Source: Robertmurraya dakarensis
GTDB taxonomy: Bacteria; Bacillota; Bacilli; Bacillales; Cytobacillaceae
Direction: 5' to 3'
Length of the DNA stretch: 64,000 nt
NCBI RefSeq assembly: GCF_900156875.1
Contig: NZ_LT707408.1
Location: forward strand, 1,191,395 to 1,255,394
How positions within the stretch are numbered: position 1 is the stretch's first letter; each line of letters begins with the position of its first letter. The position numbers and the translations under genes are program-made. The notes under the pieces were generated by a model that saw only the letters and a program-made list of their open reading frames with translations, did not search any database and was not told where the DNA came from. Below, in pieces: positions 1-8,205 of the stretch.

Positions 1-7
1 AGAAGTT

Positions 8-1243
8 TTAATCTCTCCTTTCGGGTGGTGTGTACAACTGATTGGTGCGTAGTAGCGAAAACACCAATCGTACCAGTTTTCTTGCGGTTAAGACGAGAGC
101 GCGTTTGTGTTTATGTTTTGGAACTTCATCGTACTTCTTTGTGTAAAAAGCTTTATATTCAGAGTCGTACTTTCGGATCTTATCGGCAGCTTGAATAAGG
201 TAGTAACGCAGGTATTTATTACCTGTCCTCATTCTAGCCGTTTCCTGGGATTCGAATTCGCCTGATTGGTTCTGGTTCCATACCAAACCTGCATATTTCG
301 CTAAGGCATGATGATCTTTAAATCGCTTTATATCGCTAATTTCAGCTATCAACCCTGCCGCATAAACGTCTCCAATTCCTTTTACAGACGTTAGGGTTTG
401 CGGTATGCCTTTCATTAACTTGGCAATTTCTTTATCCAGACGCTTTACCTGTGACTCGATATGTTGAATGGTACTTAAAGTAACAGACATCGAAATATTT
501 ACGGGGTCCTGCATAGCCTTATTCAGCCGGTAAGATGATCTAGCCAACTTTTGAAGGTATTTTGCGATTTCCTCTGGCTTTTCAAATCGGTTTTTTCCTT
601 TATCTTGCAGGAACTCGACGAGTTCCTCGAGGCTCATTTCAGCGATCGTTTCGGGCTCTAGTTCCTCCATGACAGCCATACTCGTAGCTCCGAATTTATC
701 TGAAAATGGATTATCCTGTCTCAGTCCACTGAACTTTAAAAAGAGCTGGTTAAGGAAATACGTTTTATTTCGGGCAATCTCCCGCATAAAATGAAACCTT
801 GTTCGCGTTAAGCGCTGAAGAGCTTCATATTGTATGGCATCTTTCATTTGGGCTGGCAGTCGGCCAAAGCGCAAGTGGTCAGCGATGACCCAGGCATCTA
901 TGCGATCGTTTTTTACAAGAGAATCATACCCTTTTTTGAAACGAGCGACTTTTCTCGCATTTAGTACGTAGATAGAGGCTTGAAACTTAGGTTCATAGCC
1001 TTTCATTTGGTCTTGTAGATAATGGGCAAGGTGCCAACTGTAAAGATCAGTGGCTTCCATCCCAATCTTCAATTGGTTGGCCTGACTTTTTTCCGCAGTT
1101 TCTAGCATTCGTTTGATCAGGGTTTCGGCCCCGGTTTGATCATTAGAAACAGAAAAGTCGGCGAGTGTGGACCCGTCCTCCTTCATGAAATGGACATGAT
1201 GGGACTTCAAGCTTACATCTACACCAACAAGCATTTGTGACAT
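8..1243 (-). mobile_element. IS110-family transposase (DEDD recombinase)
   Basis: The 411-residue product catalyses excision and insertion of an IS110-type element. The N-terminal RuvC-like DEDD domain shows Asp9 in a VGVDVS motif, Glu63 in IGMEATD and an Asp113/Asp116 pair in KNDRIDA. The C-terminal Transposase_20 domain contains KGIGDVYAAG and the AGLVWNQNQSG stretch, with the likely nucleophilic Ser near residue 327. The ATG at 1243 is chosen because a GGAGGTG lies 6 nt upstream; a GTG three codons earlier would overlap that site. Length and motifs look intact, so the element may be active. IS110 elements usually lack terminal inverted repeats and target duplications, and only 7 nt downstream of the stop are visible, so the ends cannot be set. 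Family assignment is firm. Confidence 0.93.
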
Positions 1244-1430
1244 ACCAATCACCTCCAGTATGTAAGTTAATCAAGAACGTTCAGACCTGGGTGCCCACGG
1301 GAATCATCGATGTCTTCCTCGTCATCAGCACTCAAAGAAAAGAAGTCCATCATGAGCGCTACACTCACTTCTTTTACGGCGGCGCAACCAGTGGTTAGAC
1401 CTTCAATAATGAACCATGGGTAGCAGGCTT
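1244..1430 (-). ncRNA. possible IS110 5' noncoding end / bridge RNA region
   Basis: In IS110-group elements the noncoding end upstream of the recombinase encodes a structured bridge RNA that selects target and donor DNA (established family knowledge). Read on the minus strand, this stretch upstream of the transposase has short hairpin-forming segments: GAAGT near 1364 pairing with ACTTC near 1340, a GATG/CATC pair at about 1308-1325, and a CCCGTGGG/GGGCACCC block at about 1286-1301. I could not identify binding loops or the element boundary. The assignment is an inference from position only. A competing reading is that it is decayed coding sequence on the plus strand. Confidence 0.25.
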
Positions 1431-1546
1431 ATGAAGCAGTACACCAAAGTGTCCGCAAGGGGGAGAAGCAATATCCTGATACGATCCTGTCGGTTCCATT
1501 GTCCCATGAGCAGGTCTATGAACGCTATAAAAAAATGACGGAGTAA
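1261..1546 (+). pseudogene. possible decayed coding remnant
   Basis: Two protein-like open stretches in different frames lie beside the IS element: 1261-1398, ending in a run like HFFYGGATSG, and 1424-1546, ending in EQVYERYKKMTE. Neither has a start codon with a ribosome-binding site, and they are separated by a stop and a frame change. They could be pieces of a gene broken by the IS110 insertion, or chance open frames. I recognise no family. The rest of the gap up to 1856 holds an inverted repeat at 1682-1745 and no further gene that I can support. Confidence 0.2.
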
Positions 1547-1681
1547 AACGCTGGAGCTTCCTCCATTCTCCGCCATTTCTCGATATTCAGTTAAAGGCAT
1601 TTCAAAGAAGCAGTAGGGAAACTATCCCCCTGCGAAATAAGAACAACACATTAATCTATTATTGATAGTTTGAACTTTACC

Positions 1682-1745
1682 TCGGCTTCCCCATCAGGTG
1701 GGTGAAACAAGGGTAAAACTAAAATATTTAAGATGGGGAAGCCGA
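1682..1745. repeat. 14-bp perfect inverted repeat with 36-nt loop
   Basis: The arms TCGGCTTCCCCATC (1682-1695) and GATGGGGAAGCCGA (1732-1745) are perfectly complementary. They sit in a gene-free stretch between the IS110 remnant and the lipoprotein gene. No T-run follows on the plus strand, so it is not an ordinary terminator. It might be the relic of a small mobile element or an end structure of one; function unknown. Confidence 0.6.
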
Positions 1746-1856
1746 AAGGCTAACCTTGATAACCTATAGGAATCTAGAGTGAATTTTAGAGGATCCGGAT
1801 CAACTGGAAATTCTTCTAGAAAGAGCTCTTACTAGTACTATACGAGGGGGATTCAT

Positions 1857-2285
1857 ATGAGAAAAACTAAGAGTAAATTTCTGTTATTAAATCTTTTCAT
1901 GCTTTTATTAACAGCATGTCATAAGGATTTGCCAGAACCAGAGGCAAAGTCAAAAGTTATCCCAATGGTTTCCGTTGAAACTAGTCAGGATGTACCGGTG
2001 GTTGGGAGAGAGGACAATCAATCATTTTCAGTCCAACACCACGTTAAAAACCAAAATGTCTTTGTGGAGTGTATGATTCCAAATTTCTCTTTTAGAGAGC
2101 ATCATAAAAATAAAGGGAAAATGGTTCTATATGTTGATGGTGAAAAAAAGGAAGAAATCAAAACAGCCGCCTTTATTATAAAAGGTCTAACACCAGGAAC
2201 GCATAAAATTAAACTTTCTGTCTTCAAATCAGACAATGATCAAACGGCATCCATGGAAAAGGAATTTACAGTAGACATCCCATAG
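1857..2285 (+). CDS. small lipoprotein of unknown function
   Basis: The 142-residue product has a lipoprotein signal peptide: MRKTKSK, a hydrophobic core and a lipobox LLTAC, giving the lipidated Cys at about residue 21. It should be anchored outside the membrane. The mature part has an Asp/Glu/Lys-rich linker and then a domain of about 90 residues rich in beta-strand patterns (VLYVDGEKKEEI, GLTPGTHKIKLSV). This resembles an immunoglobulin-like or PEGA-type fold, which is my inference. The ATG follows GAGGGGG with good spacing. It stands just upstream of ricF, on the same strand, 62 bp apart. I know no B. subtilis counterpart at this position. Confidence 0.7.
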   Translation: MRKTKSKFLLLNLFMLLLTACHKDLPEPEAKSKVIPMVSVETSQDVPVVGREDNQSFSVQHHVKNQNVFVECMIPNFSFREHHKNKGKMVLYVDGEKKEEIKTAAFIIKGLTPGTHKIKLSVFKSDNDQTASMEKEFTVDIP

Positions 2286-2347
2286 TAAGTATTTAACTTC
2301 GCTTTTGATTTCATTTCATGGTAAACTATAAGCGGAGGTGAGCTAGC

Positions 2348-2785
2348 TTGCTTGCTACGATTGAAAGAATGGAAATACTAGATAGAGCTGAATTCCTTTC
2401 AAAAATGATTTTACAATCCGATGTGGTTGAATATTACTATTTTTGTTTAAATAAATTAAAGTCCAATAAAGAAACACAAAATAAGATAAAAGCTTTTGTA
2501 AAGATGAAAGAACTTTACGAAGAGGTTCAAAGATTTGGAAGGTATCATCCTGACTATAAAAAAGTCATGAAGGAAATTCGTGAGTTAAAACGAAATATGG
2601 ACCTGGATGAAAATGTGGCCGAATTTAAGAAAGCTGAAAATGACCTGCAAGCATTGCTTGATGAAGTTAGTGTGATTATCGGCGGAGCCGTATCTCCTCA
2701 AATAAAAGTACCTACAGGAAATCCCTTTTTTGATTCAAGCTGCGGCGGCGGATGTGGATCCGGCGGCAGCTGTGGTTGTGCATAA
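2348..2785 (+). CDS. ricF: RicF (YlbF), subunit of the RicAFT RNA-maturation complex
   Basis: RicF works with RicA (YmcA) and RicT (YaaT) in a cytoplasmic complex that directs RNase Y in mRNA maturation and is needed for competence, biofilm and sporulation (known from B. subtilis). The protein is 145 residues, mostly helical, with the conserved core RFGRYHPDYKKVMKEIRELKR and DEVSVIIGGAVSPQIKVPTGNP. The glycine-rich tail has four cysteines at 132, 136, 142 and 144. In B. subtilis these belong to the complex's Fe-S cluster ligands. The start is TTG, with GGAGGTG 7-8 nt upstream. ylbG follows after a terminator-like hairpin. Confidence 0.93.
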   Translation: MLATIERMEILDRAEFLSKMILQSDVVEYYYFCLNKLKSNKETQNKIKAFVKMKELYEEVQRFGRYHPDYKKVMKEIRELKRNMDLDENVAEFKKAENDLQALLDEVSVIIGGAVSPQIKVPTGNPFFDSSCGGGCGSGGSCGCA

Positions 2786-2797
2786 AAGGTACAAAGG

Positions 2798-2833
2798 AAG
2801 GTTTAGACAAAAAATAAGTCTAAACCTTTTTTT
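2798..2833 (+). terminator. rho-independent terminator after ricF
   Basis: An 11-bp perfect stem (AAGGTTTAGAC at 2798-2808, GTCTAAACCTT at 2818-2828) with a 9-nt loop is followed by a run of seven T. It separates ricF from ylbG, so ylbG may depend on readthrough or its own promoter. Confidence 0.85.
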
Positions 2834-2931
2834 CCTTTTTAAGGGAAATATGTGGTTTAGGTCCTTACTTTTCATTGAAAAAAAGCGTTTTCTTTGCTAG
2901 ACTAAAAAAAATAGGTGTTTATGAGGGGAAA

Positions 2932-3213
2932 ATGAGTATGCTAGGGCAACGTCAGGGCATTATTGTTTGGCTTTATTCACTAAAGCAAGCCAAAATGCTA
3001 AGGAAATTTGGAAATGTTCATTATGTTTCCAAGCGGTTAAAATATGTCGTACTATACTGTAATCTAGAAGATACAGAAAGGCTTATGGAAAAAATACAAT
3101 CCTATTCATTCGTTAAAAAAGTTGAACCATCGTTTAAACCTTTCTTAAAAATGGAGTTTGAAAACTCCAAGCCAGATAAGGCAAAAGAATATGACTATCG
3201 AATGGGAATCTGA
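2932..3213 (+). CDS. ylbG: YlbG, UPF0298/DUF2129 family
   Basis: This is a 93-residue cytoplasmic protein matching the conserved YlbG family: [14 protein letters not shown] at the start, [17 protein letters not shown] in the middle and [18 protein letters not shown] at the end. No function is established. The frame is open upstream to 2875, but the ATG at 2932 is preferred. It is preceded by GAGGGG at proper spacing and gives the usual family length of about 90. It sits between ricF and a convergent gene, as ylbG does next to ylbF in B. subtilis. Confidence 0.9.
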   Translation: MSMLGQRQGIIVWLYSLKQAKMLRKFGNVHYVSKRLKYVVLYCNLEDTERLMEKIQSYSFVKKVEPSFKPFLKMEFENSKPDKAKEYDYRMGI

Positions 3214-3218
3214 TTTTG

Positions 3219-3248
3219 TAAAGGGTGGAGCTTAGGCTTCACCCTTTA
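3219..3248. terminator. hairpin between convergent ylbG and minus-strand gene
   Basis: A 13-position stem (3219-3231 with 3236-3248, one G-T pair) has a 4-nt loop. The plus-strand tail is T-rich but broken (TATTTTAG). It lies between converging genes and probably ends ylbG transcription; use by the opposite strand is less clear. Confidence 0.65.
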
Positions 3249-3258
3249 TATTTTAGGG

Positions 3259-3648
3259 CTACTGTAGCGGCGGTATAAAGCGGTTCATCCTCAATATACC
3301 GATTAAATACTGATAGTAAAGATCTTTTTCAGAAAATTGCTTTGAGGGTTTGACTGTTAATTCAATGATATTTTTTCCAAGTTCTTCACTTAAGGAAGCA
3401 AATAGGTCATAGCGCTTGTTTGGGTTGGCAATTGGATTTGGTATCCCTTCTCTGCATATATATATCGGTTGGAAATCACCAGGATCAGTGGGATTAAGTA
3501 CAATGGCTAATGAAATTACCTCTCGTCCTTCGATCTCAGTATTTAATGCCATCATATGTGCGAGCCTGTGTTGATTTGCTTTTGCTAAATGGATTAATTC
3601 ATAAAGGTCTGAATAACCTTCTCCCAGTTCGATGAAACGTTGAATCAC
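3259..3648 (-). CDS. conserved Bacillus protein of unknown function (DUF7147-type)
   Basis: The 129-residue product begins VIQRFIELGEGYSDLYELI. I recall this as a conserved Bacillaceae family sometimes labelled DUF7147 or, doubtfully, methylthioribose kinase; I see no kinase motifs. It is soluble, with no signal peptide or membrane segment. The GTG at 3648 is chosen because GGAGGTG lies about 7 nt upstream on the minus strand; an upstream ATG at 3732 has no such site. It is the only minus-strand gene between ylbG and rsmD. Function is unknown. Confidence 0.75.
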   Translation of the reverse strand: MIQRFIELGEGYSDLYELIHLAKANQHRLAHMMALNTEIEGREVISLAIVLNPTDPGDFQPIYICREGIPNPIANPNKRYDLFASLSEELGKNIIELTVKPSKQFSEKDLYYQYLIGILRMNRFIPPLQ

Positions 3649-3811
3649 AAAAATCACCTCCAGTTTGTCCCTTACGTTTGTATCAACCCATACTTTACCA
3701 TGTTTTATTCTAGAAAATAAAGTCATTATCATGAAAATCTAGATTTCATATGACGGATTTTTGTTCATCTGGTATTGTATTGATATATAAATGTTTTAGG
3801 GGAGAATGCCG

Positions 3812-5242
3812 ATGTGGAGGATATCATTTTCGACATTGATTATTTTGATTTTCCTCATTTGGGGCATGTTGTTATGGCAATGGAACACTTATGTGAACCA
3901 AAGTGCTTCTACAAATGGTGAGTTAAATGAAAAAGCGTCTCAGCATATAAGTATAGAGACTAATCATAATCAACTTCAGATTACACAAAAGGTTAACGGT
4001 ATTATACCAGGAAAAACCTATACGGTTCTCGTTCCTGAAACGATTTCAGAATGGGTTTGTTTAAACGAAGATGGTACAGACTGTATGTCTGAGGAGGAAG
4101 ATCCGTTTTCTATCTTTACGGAGGAGTCGACTTTATCGCTAATCTATAGAATACAATTGAATAATAAAAGTTCAGCATTTTTACTTCATGATTGGATCGT
4201 ACAATTACATAATGTCCATATGAAGGAGACCACAATTGAACTTGTAGATCTGTCAAAAAGGGAAGGCTCCTGGGCAGCGGGGCTTCCGCTGAAAGCTTAT
4301 AAGGAGCTAAATTATATCGATTACTATGTTTTTTCAGGTGAAGAGAGGAATGCCTCTATTTATTGGCAGCCAGATCCGCTGTTTGGAAAGAAATATCAAG
4401 ATATTCAGGTATATTATTCTGGTGAAGATAGAAGTTTGCCATCCCGTTCATTTGAATTACTAAACATTCTTCCAGCTTCACCGGTTTCTGCAATTGTTCT
4501 TTCTGACCTTCACCCTGAAGCGGCTGGACAAGGCCTGCTCGTTCTAAGTCCTGGATTGAGTACAGAAGATATGGAAAGAAAAGTGGTTTATCAATACTTT
4601 TTTAACAGATTCGATCCCCTTTCGGAAGAGGAAATATGGTTAGTAGATCTTCTTGCCTCGGCGGCAATGGGGAAAGATGCTAACACAATAAAAGGGAATG
4701 AGCTTATTCAAGAGTTGAAGGGGAGATTATCATCTGATGAATGGACTCAGTTTGTTCAGGGCGTTTTAGATGCAGAAACACTTTCTGTTCAGAAATTGGA
4801 TGAGATACTTGGCTCATTAAAAGGTAAACAAACCAGCTATTTTTCATTAAACAGAAATCAAAATTCGAAGCTGATTCCACTTTATTATCTTGATTTAAGG
4901 GAAATTCTTATTAAGGACACCGTCTTGAAGGATCAGCATGCTATTCTTGTGAGGGATGAATTGTATTTCCCTTTTATTGAATCGATGAATAATCTAGGTT
5001 TTAATATTCATACATTAGGAAGCCAGGATACCATTCTTATTAATAAAGACCATAATCGTTATCGATTCTATGTCGATCAAAACATTTTTATTTATAATGA
5101 AGAGGATTACGGACTTCTTGAAAATCCATTGATCATGATTGATGGAAGAGTTTATATGAAAGATAAATGGTTGGATTCGTTGTTTCAAGTAGAAATTACC
5201 GAAGGAGAAACACAAATAAAACTTTCTTTATTAGAAAAATAA
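3812..5242 (+). CDS. membrane-anchored protein of unknown function, stalk-like C-terminus
   Basis: The 476-residue product has one N-terminal membrane segment (about residues 4-25, no signal-peptidase site evident), so most of it should lie outside the cell. Residues of roughly 30-215 look like two beta-rich domains. A helical stretch follows (about 245-345), which includes LASAAMGKDANTIKGNE. The last ~110 residues (HAILVRDELYFPFIE, then a YMKDKWLDSLF segment) resemble the copper-amine-oxidase N-terminal or stalk domain of surface proteins; that likeness is by eye only. The ATG at 3812 has AGGGGAG 7 nt upstream, whereas the ATG at 3806 is too close to it. A divergent gene lies upstream. I do not know its role. 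Confidence 0.7.
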   Translation: MWRISFSTLIILIFLIWGMLLWQWNTYVNQSASTNGELNEKASQHISIETNHNQLQITQKVNGIIPGKTYTVLVPETISEWVCLNEDGTDCMSEEEDPFSIFTEESTLSLIYRIQLNNKSSAFLLHDWIVQLHNVHMKETTIELVDLSKREGSWAAGLPLKAYKELNYIDYYVFSGEERNASIYWQPDPLFGKKYQDIQVYYSGEDRSLPSRSFELLNILPASPVSAIVLSDLHPEAAGQGLLVLSPGLSTEDMERKVVYQYFFNRFDPLSEEEIWLVDLLASAAMGKDANTIKGNELIQELKGRLSSDEWTQFVQGVLDAETLSVQKLDEILGSLKGKQTSYFSLNRNQNSKLIPLYYLDLREILIKDTVLKDQHAILVRDELYFPFIESMNNLGFNIHTLGSQDTILINKDHNRYRFYVDQNIFIYNEEDYGLLENPLIMIDGRVYMKDKWLDSLFQVEITEGETQIKLSLLEK

Positions 5243-5248
5243 AAGAAA

Positions 5249-5274
5249 ACCCTGCAGAAATAATTCAGCAGGGT
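5249..5274 (+). terminator. hairpin after the 476-residue membrane protein gene
   Basis: A 7-bp stem ACCCTGC/GCAGGGT (5249-5255, 5268-5274) lies 7 bp after the stop codon. It is followed by CCTTCC rather than a T-run, so termination would be weak. Confidence 0.45.
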
Positions 5275-5317
5275 CCTTCCATATCCTAAAAAGGAAAGAA
5301 GGCAAAGGGAGAGGAGA

Positions 5318-5392
5318 AACCGGAGGAAGAACTTATGGGGAAACGTAAGTCTTCTCCGCGGTTGGCAACAACATCCTCGAATAGATGTTGTT
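5318..5392 (+). ncRNA. structured leader upstream of rsmD, probably the ylbH leader motif
   Basis: Two consecutive hairpins stand about 155 bp upstream of rsmD (ylbH). The first pairs 5321-5337 with 5344-5358: 15 base pairs with two single-nucleotide bulges and loop GGGAAA. The second is a perfect 9-bp stem (5367-5375 with 5384-5392) with an 8-nt loop. A 'ylbH leader' is a known candidate RNA motif upstream of this gene in Bacilli, and position and form fit. I could not align it to the model. A 19-codon open frame (5335-5394, ATG after a GGAGG) overlaps the structure and is more likely part of the RNA than a gene. Confidence 0.5.
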
Positions 5393-5548
5393 AATAACAT
5401 TATTTCCATATTAAATTTCAATATACATATTTTAGGATAATTTTTAAGAGAAAAGTTGGAAATCGCTTTCAAAAATGGGTTGGCTACTGTCTTTTAGTTG
5501 TGGTAGGATTATGAGAGAAGTTTACAACTTGATTGTGGTGATTAATAC

Positions 5549-6097
5549 ATGAGAGTGGTTTCCGGAAAATATAAAGGAAAATCATTGAAAGCAGTACCAG
5601 GTAATTCAACTAGACCAACAACGGATAAAGTGAAAGAGGCGATATTTAACATCATTGGTCCGTACTTTGATGGCGGGATTTGTCTTGATTTGTTTGCCGG
5701 AAGCGGCGGTTTGGGGATAGAAGCTATCAGCCGTGGTGTCGAGAAGGCCATTTTTGTAGATCGAGATGGAAAAGCGATTGGAACGATTCGTGACAATATT
5801 AAAACATGTTCCCTTGAGGATGTCACAGAAGTTTACCGAAATGACGCAGCAAGAGCCCTTAAAGCAATCATAAAGCGTGAACTAGCTTTCGATTACATCT
5901 TTCTAGATCCGCCTTATGCTAAACAGCAGCTAAAGGATATTCTTGAGACAGTTGACTCTCACTCGCTTCTTAAGGAAAATGGGGTTATTGTCTGCGAACA
6001 CGGTACGGATGTGAAATTACCAGCCGTGGTCGGCCGGCTGCAGCAAGTAAAATCAGAGACATATGGCATCATTACTATTTCGATCTATACTTATTAA
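5549..6097 (+). CDS. rsmD: 16S rRNA (guanine966-N2)-methyltransferase RsmD
   Basis: RsmD (YlbH) methylates guanine 966 (E. coli numbering) of 16S rRNA using S-adenosylmethionine during small-subunit assembly. The 182-residue protein has the family start MRVVSGKYKGKSLKAVPG, the SAM-binding loop DLFAGSGGLGIEAISRG (about residues 49-65) and the catalytic LDPPYA motif near residue 120. The ATG follows GGTGATT. coaD follows 36 bp downstream on the same strand, the standard Firmicutes pair, and a structured leader precedes it. Confidence 0.95.
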   Translation: MRVVSGKYKGKSLKAVPGNSTRPTTDKVKEAIFNIIGPYFDGGICLDLFAGSGGLGIEAISRGVEKAIFVDRDGKAIGTIRDNIKTCSLEDVTEVYRNDAARALKAIIKRELAFDYIFLDPPYAKQQLKDILETVDSHSLLKENGVIVCEHGTDVKLPAVVGRLQQVKSETYGIITISIYTY

Positions 6098-6619
<522 letters not shown>

Positions 6620-6623
6620 TGAA

Positions 6624-6657
6624 GAGCAGCGATCAGTTTCTGATCGCGCTCTTTTTT
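6624..6657. terminator. terminator between coaD and ylbJ
   Basis: A 12-bp stem (6624-6636 with 6640-6651, one bulged A at 6628), a 3-nt loop and a run of six T end the rsmD-coaD transcript. It abuts the stop of the convergent ylbJ gene. Confidence 0.9.
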
Positions 6658-7864
6658 AATTTGCTGTTCTTTTGTAATAAACGATTACATAAAGAAGTAA
6701 ACCTGCTATTGTGATCAGGGGGCCTGTTTCCTTAAACATCGTGAGAGCTTTAAGAAACCATGCTTCTTCATAAAAGATACTGACTGGAATTGAGTTCGGA
6801 GAAGGGTCGTTGTTATAGAAATGTTCATAAATCGGTTTCCAAAGAATTAATGTATAGATACTGGCAAAAATACCGTGAAAAATACGTGCAATGAAGTAGG
6901 GCTTAAAATTGATATCTGTTTCTGCTAGTATACTTGCTACTTGTGCTTGAACACTGAAACCGTTAAAGGCCAGGATGAAGCTTACGATCATAGCTTGATT
7001 CATAAGTGAAACATCATAAACCTGACTGGTTAATTGGCTTCCTAGTGTAATCTCAAATAGACCCGAGATAAATGGGATACTTAGTGCTTCAGGCAAGTGT
7101 AAAACTCGCAAAATTACTTCAACGAATTCTCCAGCAAATTCAGTGATGTGCAGGTGGTATAATATCTTATTTACCACAGAGAACAAAATGATAAACCCGC
7201 CAATCATTAAAAGTGTGTTTATGGAGGAAATTACAGCGTCTCCTAGTAATTTTCCGATGGGACGCTTATCGTTAATACGAGAACGGTGAAGTTCGTCAAA
7301 AGCTATCTTTAAAGATACTTTGCGAGTTTTACTGTTTTTTTGATCTTCATTTTTTCCGTAAAACCGCATTAGTATTCCAATTGTAAAATTCCCAAGGTAA
7401 TGGGCTAGAGCAAGAATAATCCCGAGCTTTGGGTTTAAAAAAAACCCAACAGACACGGCACCAAAAATAAATAATGGATTTGAACAATTTGTAAAGCTGA
7501 CTAGCCTTTCTGCTTCTATCTTTGAAAGCTGTCCTTCCTGACGCAGGCGGGCTGTTAGTTTGGCACCGGCAGGATAGCCAGATGCCATTCCCATAGCCCA
7601 GACAAATCCTCCAGCCCCCGGAACTTTAAAGAGCGGTCTCATTAATGGTTCTAGAAGGACTCCAAAAAACCTAACAACACCGAAACCAATGAGGATTTCG
7701 GAAACGATTAAGAATGGGAGTAACGAGGGGAAGACAATTTCCCACCACATATCTAACCCTCTTATAGAGGCATCAACTGATTCCTGTGGAAATGCGATAA
7801 TTGAAATGGCCATTATGGTGACAGATAATGCAAGAATGATCGTTTTTAATTTTGATCGAACCAC
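6656..7864 (-). CDS. ylbJ: sporulation integral membrane protein YlbJ
   Basis: YlbJ is a polytopic membrane protein of the nucleoside-recognition/Gate family. In B. subtilis it is made in the mother cell under SigE and is needed for a heat-resistant spore, but its transport substrate is unknown. The 402-residue product has about eight hydrophobic segments and the conserved loop GAGGFVWAMGMASGYPAGAKLTARLRQEG, broken here into GAGGFVWAMGMASGYPAG and AKLTARLRQEG. The start is GTG with AGGAGGC 8 nt upstream. It is convergent with coaD and divergent from ylbK. Confidence 0.92.
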   Translation of the reverse strand: MVRSKLKTIILALSVTIMAISIIAFPQESVDASIRGLDMWWEIVFPSLLPFLIVSEILIGFGVVRFFGVLLEPLMRPLFKVPGAGGFVWAMGMASGYPAGAKLTARLRQEGQLSKIEAERLVSFTNCSNPLFIFGAVSVGFFLNPKLGIILALAHYLGNFTIGILMRFYGKNEDQKNSKTRKVSLKIAFDELHRSRINDKRPIGKLLGDAVISSINTLLMIGGFIILFSVVNKILYHLHITEFAGEFVEVILRVLHLPEALSIPFISGLFEITLGSQLTSQVYDVSLMNQAMIVSFILAFNGFSVQAQVASILAETDINFKPYFIARIFHGIFASIYTLILWKPIYEHFYNNDPSPNSIPVSIFYEEAWFLKALTMFKETGPLITIAGLLLYVIVYYKRTAN

Positions 7865-8008
7865 AAACTTAAGCCTCCTAATATTTACTTACTGTGCAAG
7901 TAATTGCAAATAATGGTAAGATTACTATGTGAAAAAAACAACAATACAGGTCCTGTCCTCATATAACTCAATATACTCATAGAAAACAAAATTAGACCAT
8001 AAGATTAC

Positions 8009-8157
8009 ATAAAAAGCGGAGGCGACTGTTCAGCTCCGAGAGACATTGGAGACCCAAGCATACAAATCCCGCTTTTGGATTTGAATGCTTGGGTTGAAAT
8101 GGCCGAGGAGCTAGGAGCTGGAGCTAGATTGATAAAAAGCGGAGGCGACTGTTCAGC
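8009..8157. repeat. palindromic repeat element flanked by 26-bp direct repeats
   Basis: In the 341-bp gap between ylbJ and ylbK, an identical 26-bp sequence (core AGCGGAGGCGACTGTTCAGC) occurs at 8009-8034 and 8132-8157. Between them lies a near-perfect hairpin: 17-nt arms at 8053-8069 and 8077-8093 with one A-A mismatch and a 7-nt loop. An outer AGCTCC/GGAGCT pairing (8032-8037, 8107-8112) extends it. I recall closely similar GCGGAGGCG-type intergenic repeats scattered through Bacillaceae genomes, so this is probably one copy of a dispersed family with a duplicated end. The rest of the gap shows nothing I can name. Confidence 0.85.
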
Positions 8158-8205
8158 GGGCCTCAATCCAAAACGTAAAAAAATTGAGATATAAAGGAGG
8201 ACATA

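Noticed and set aside
1403-1600. Minus-strand 65-codon open frame beside the IS110 copy
   Set aside because: No ribosome-binding site and no recognisable family; it runs opposite to more protein-like fragments on the plus strand.
1773-1859. Dense cluster of six-base palindromes (TCTAGA, GGATCC, TCCGGA, TCTAGA, GAGCTC, ACTAGT, AGTACT, CATATG) resembling a cloning polylinker
   Set aside because: Order and spacing match no vector polylinker I know, the sites are interrupted by AT-rich natural-looking sequence, and the gene that follows is a plausible native lipoprotein. Probably chance.
2305-2332. TTGATT-16 bp-TATAAG promoter-like pair before ricF
   Set aside because: The implied transcription start would fall in or after the GGAGGTG ribosome-binding site, leaving none on the message.
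5335-5394. 19-codon open frame with GGAGG before its ATG
   Set aside because: Not annotated as a gene because it lies wholly within two strong hairpins better explained as a leader RNA; kept as a finding.
8009-8157. Reading the two 26-bp direct repeats as a CRISPR or phage attachment pair
   Set aside because: Only two copies, with a hairpin rather than a spacer or integrase gene between them.
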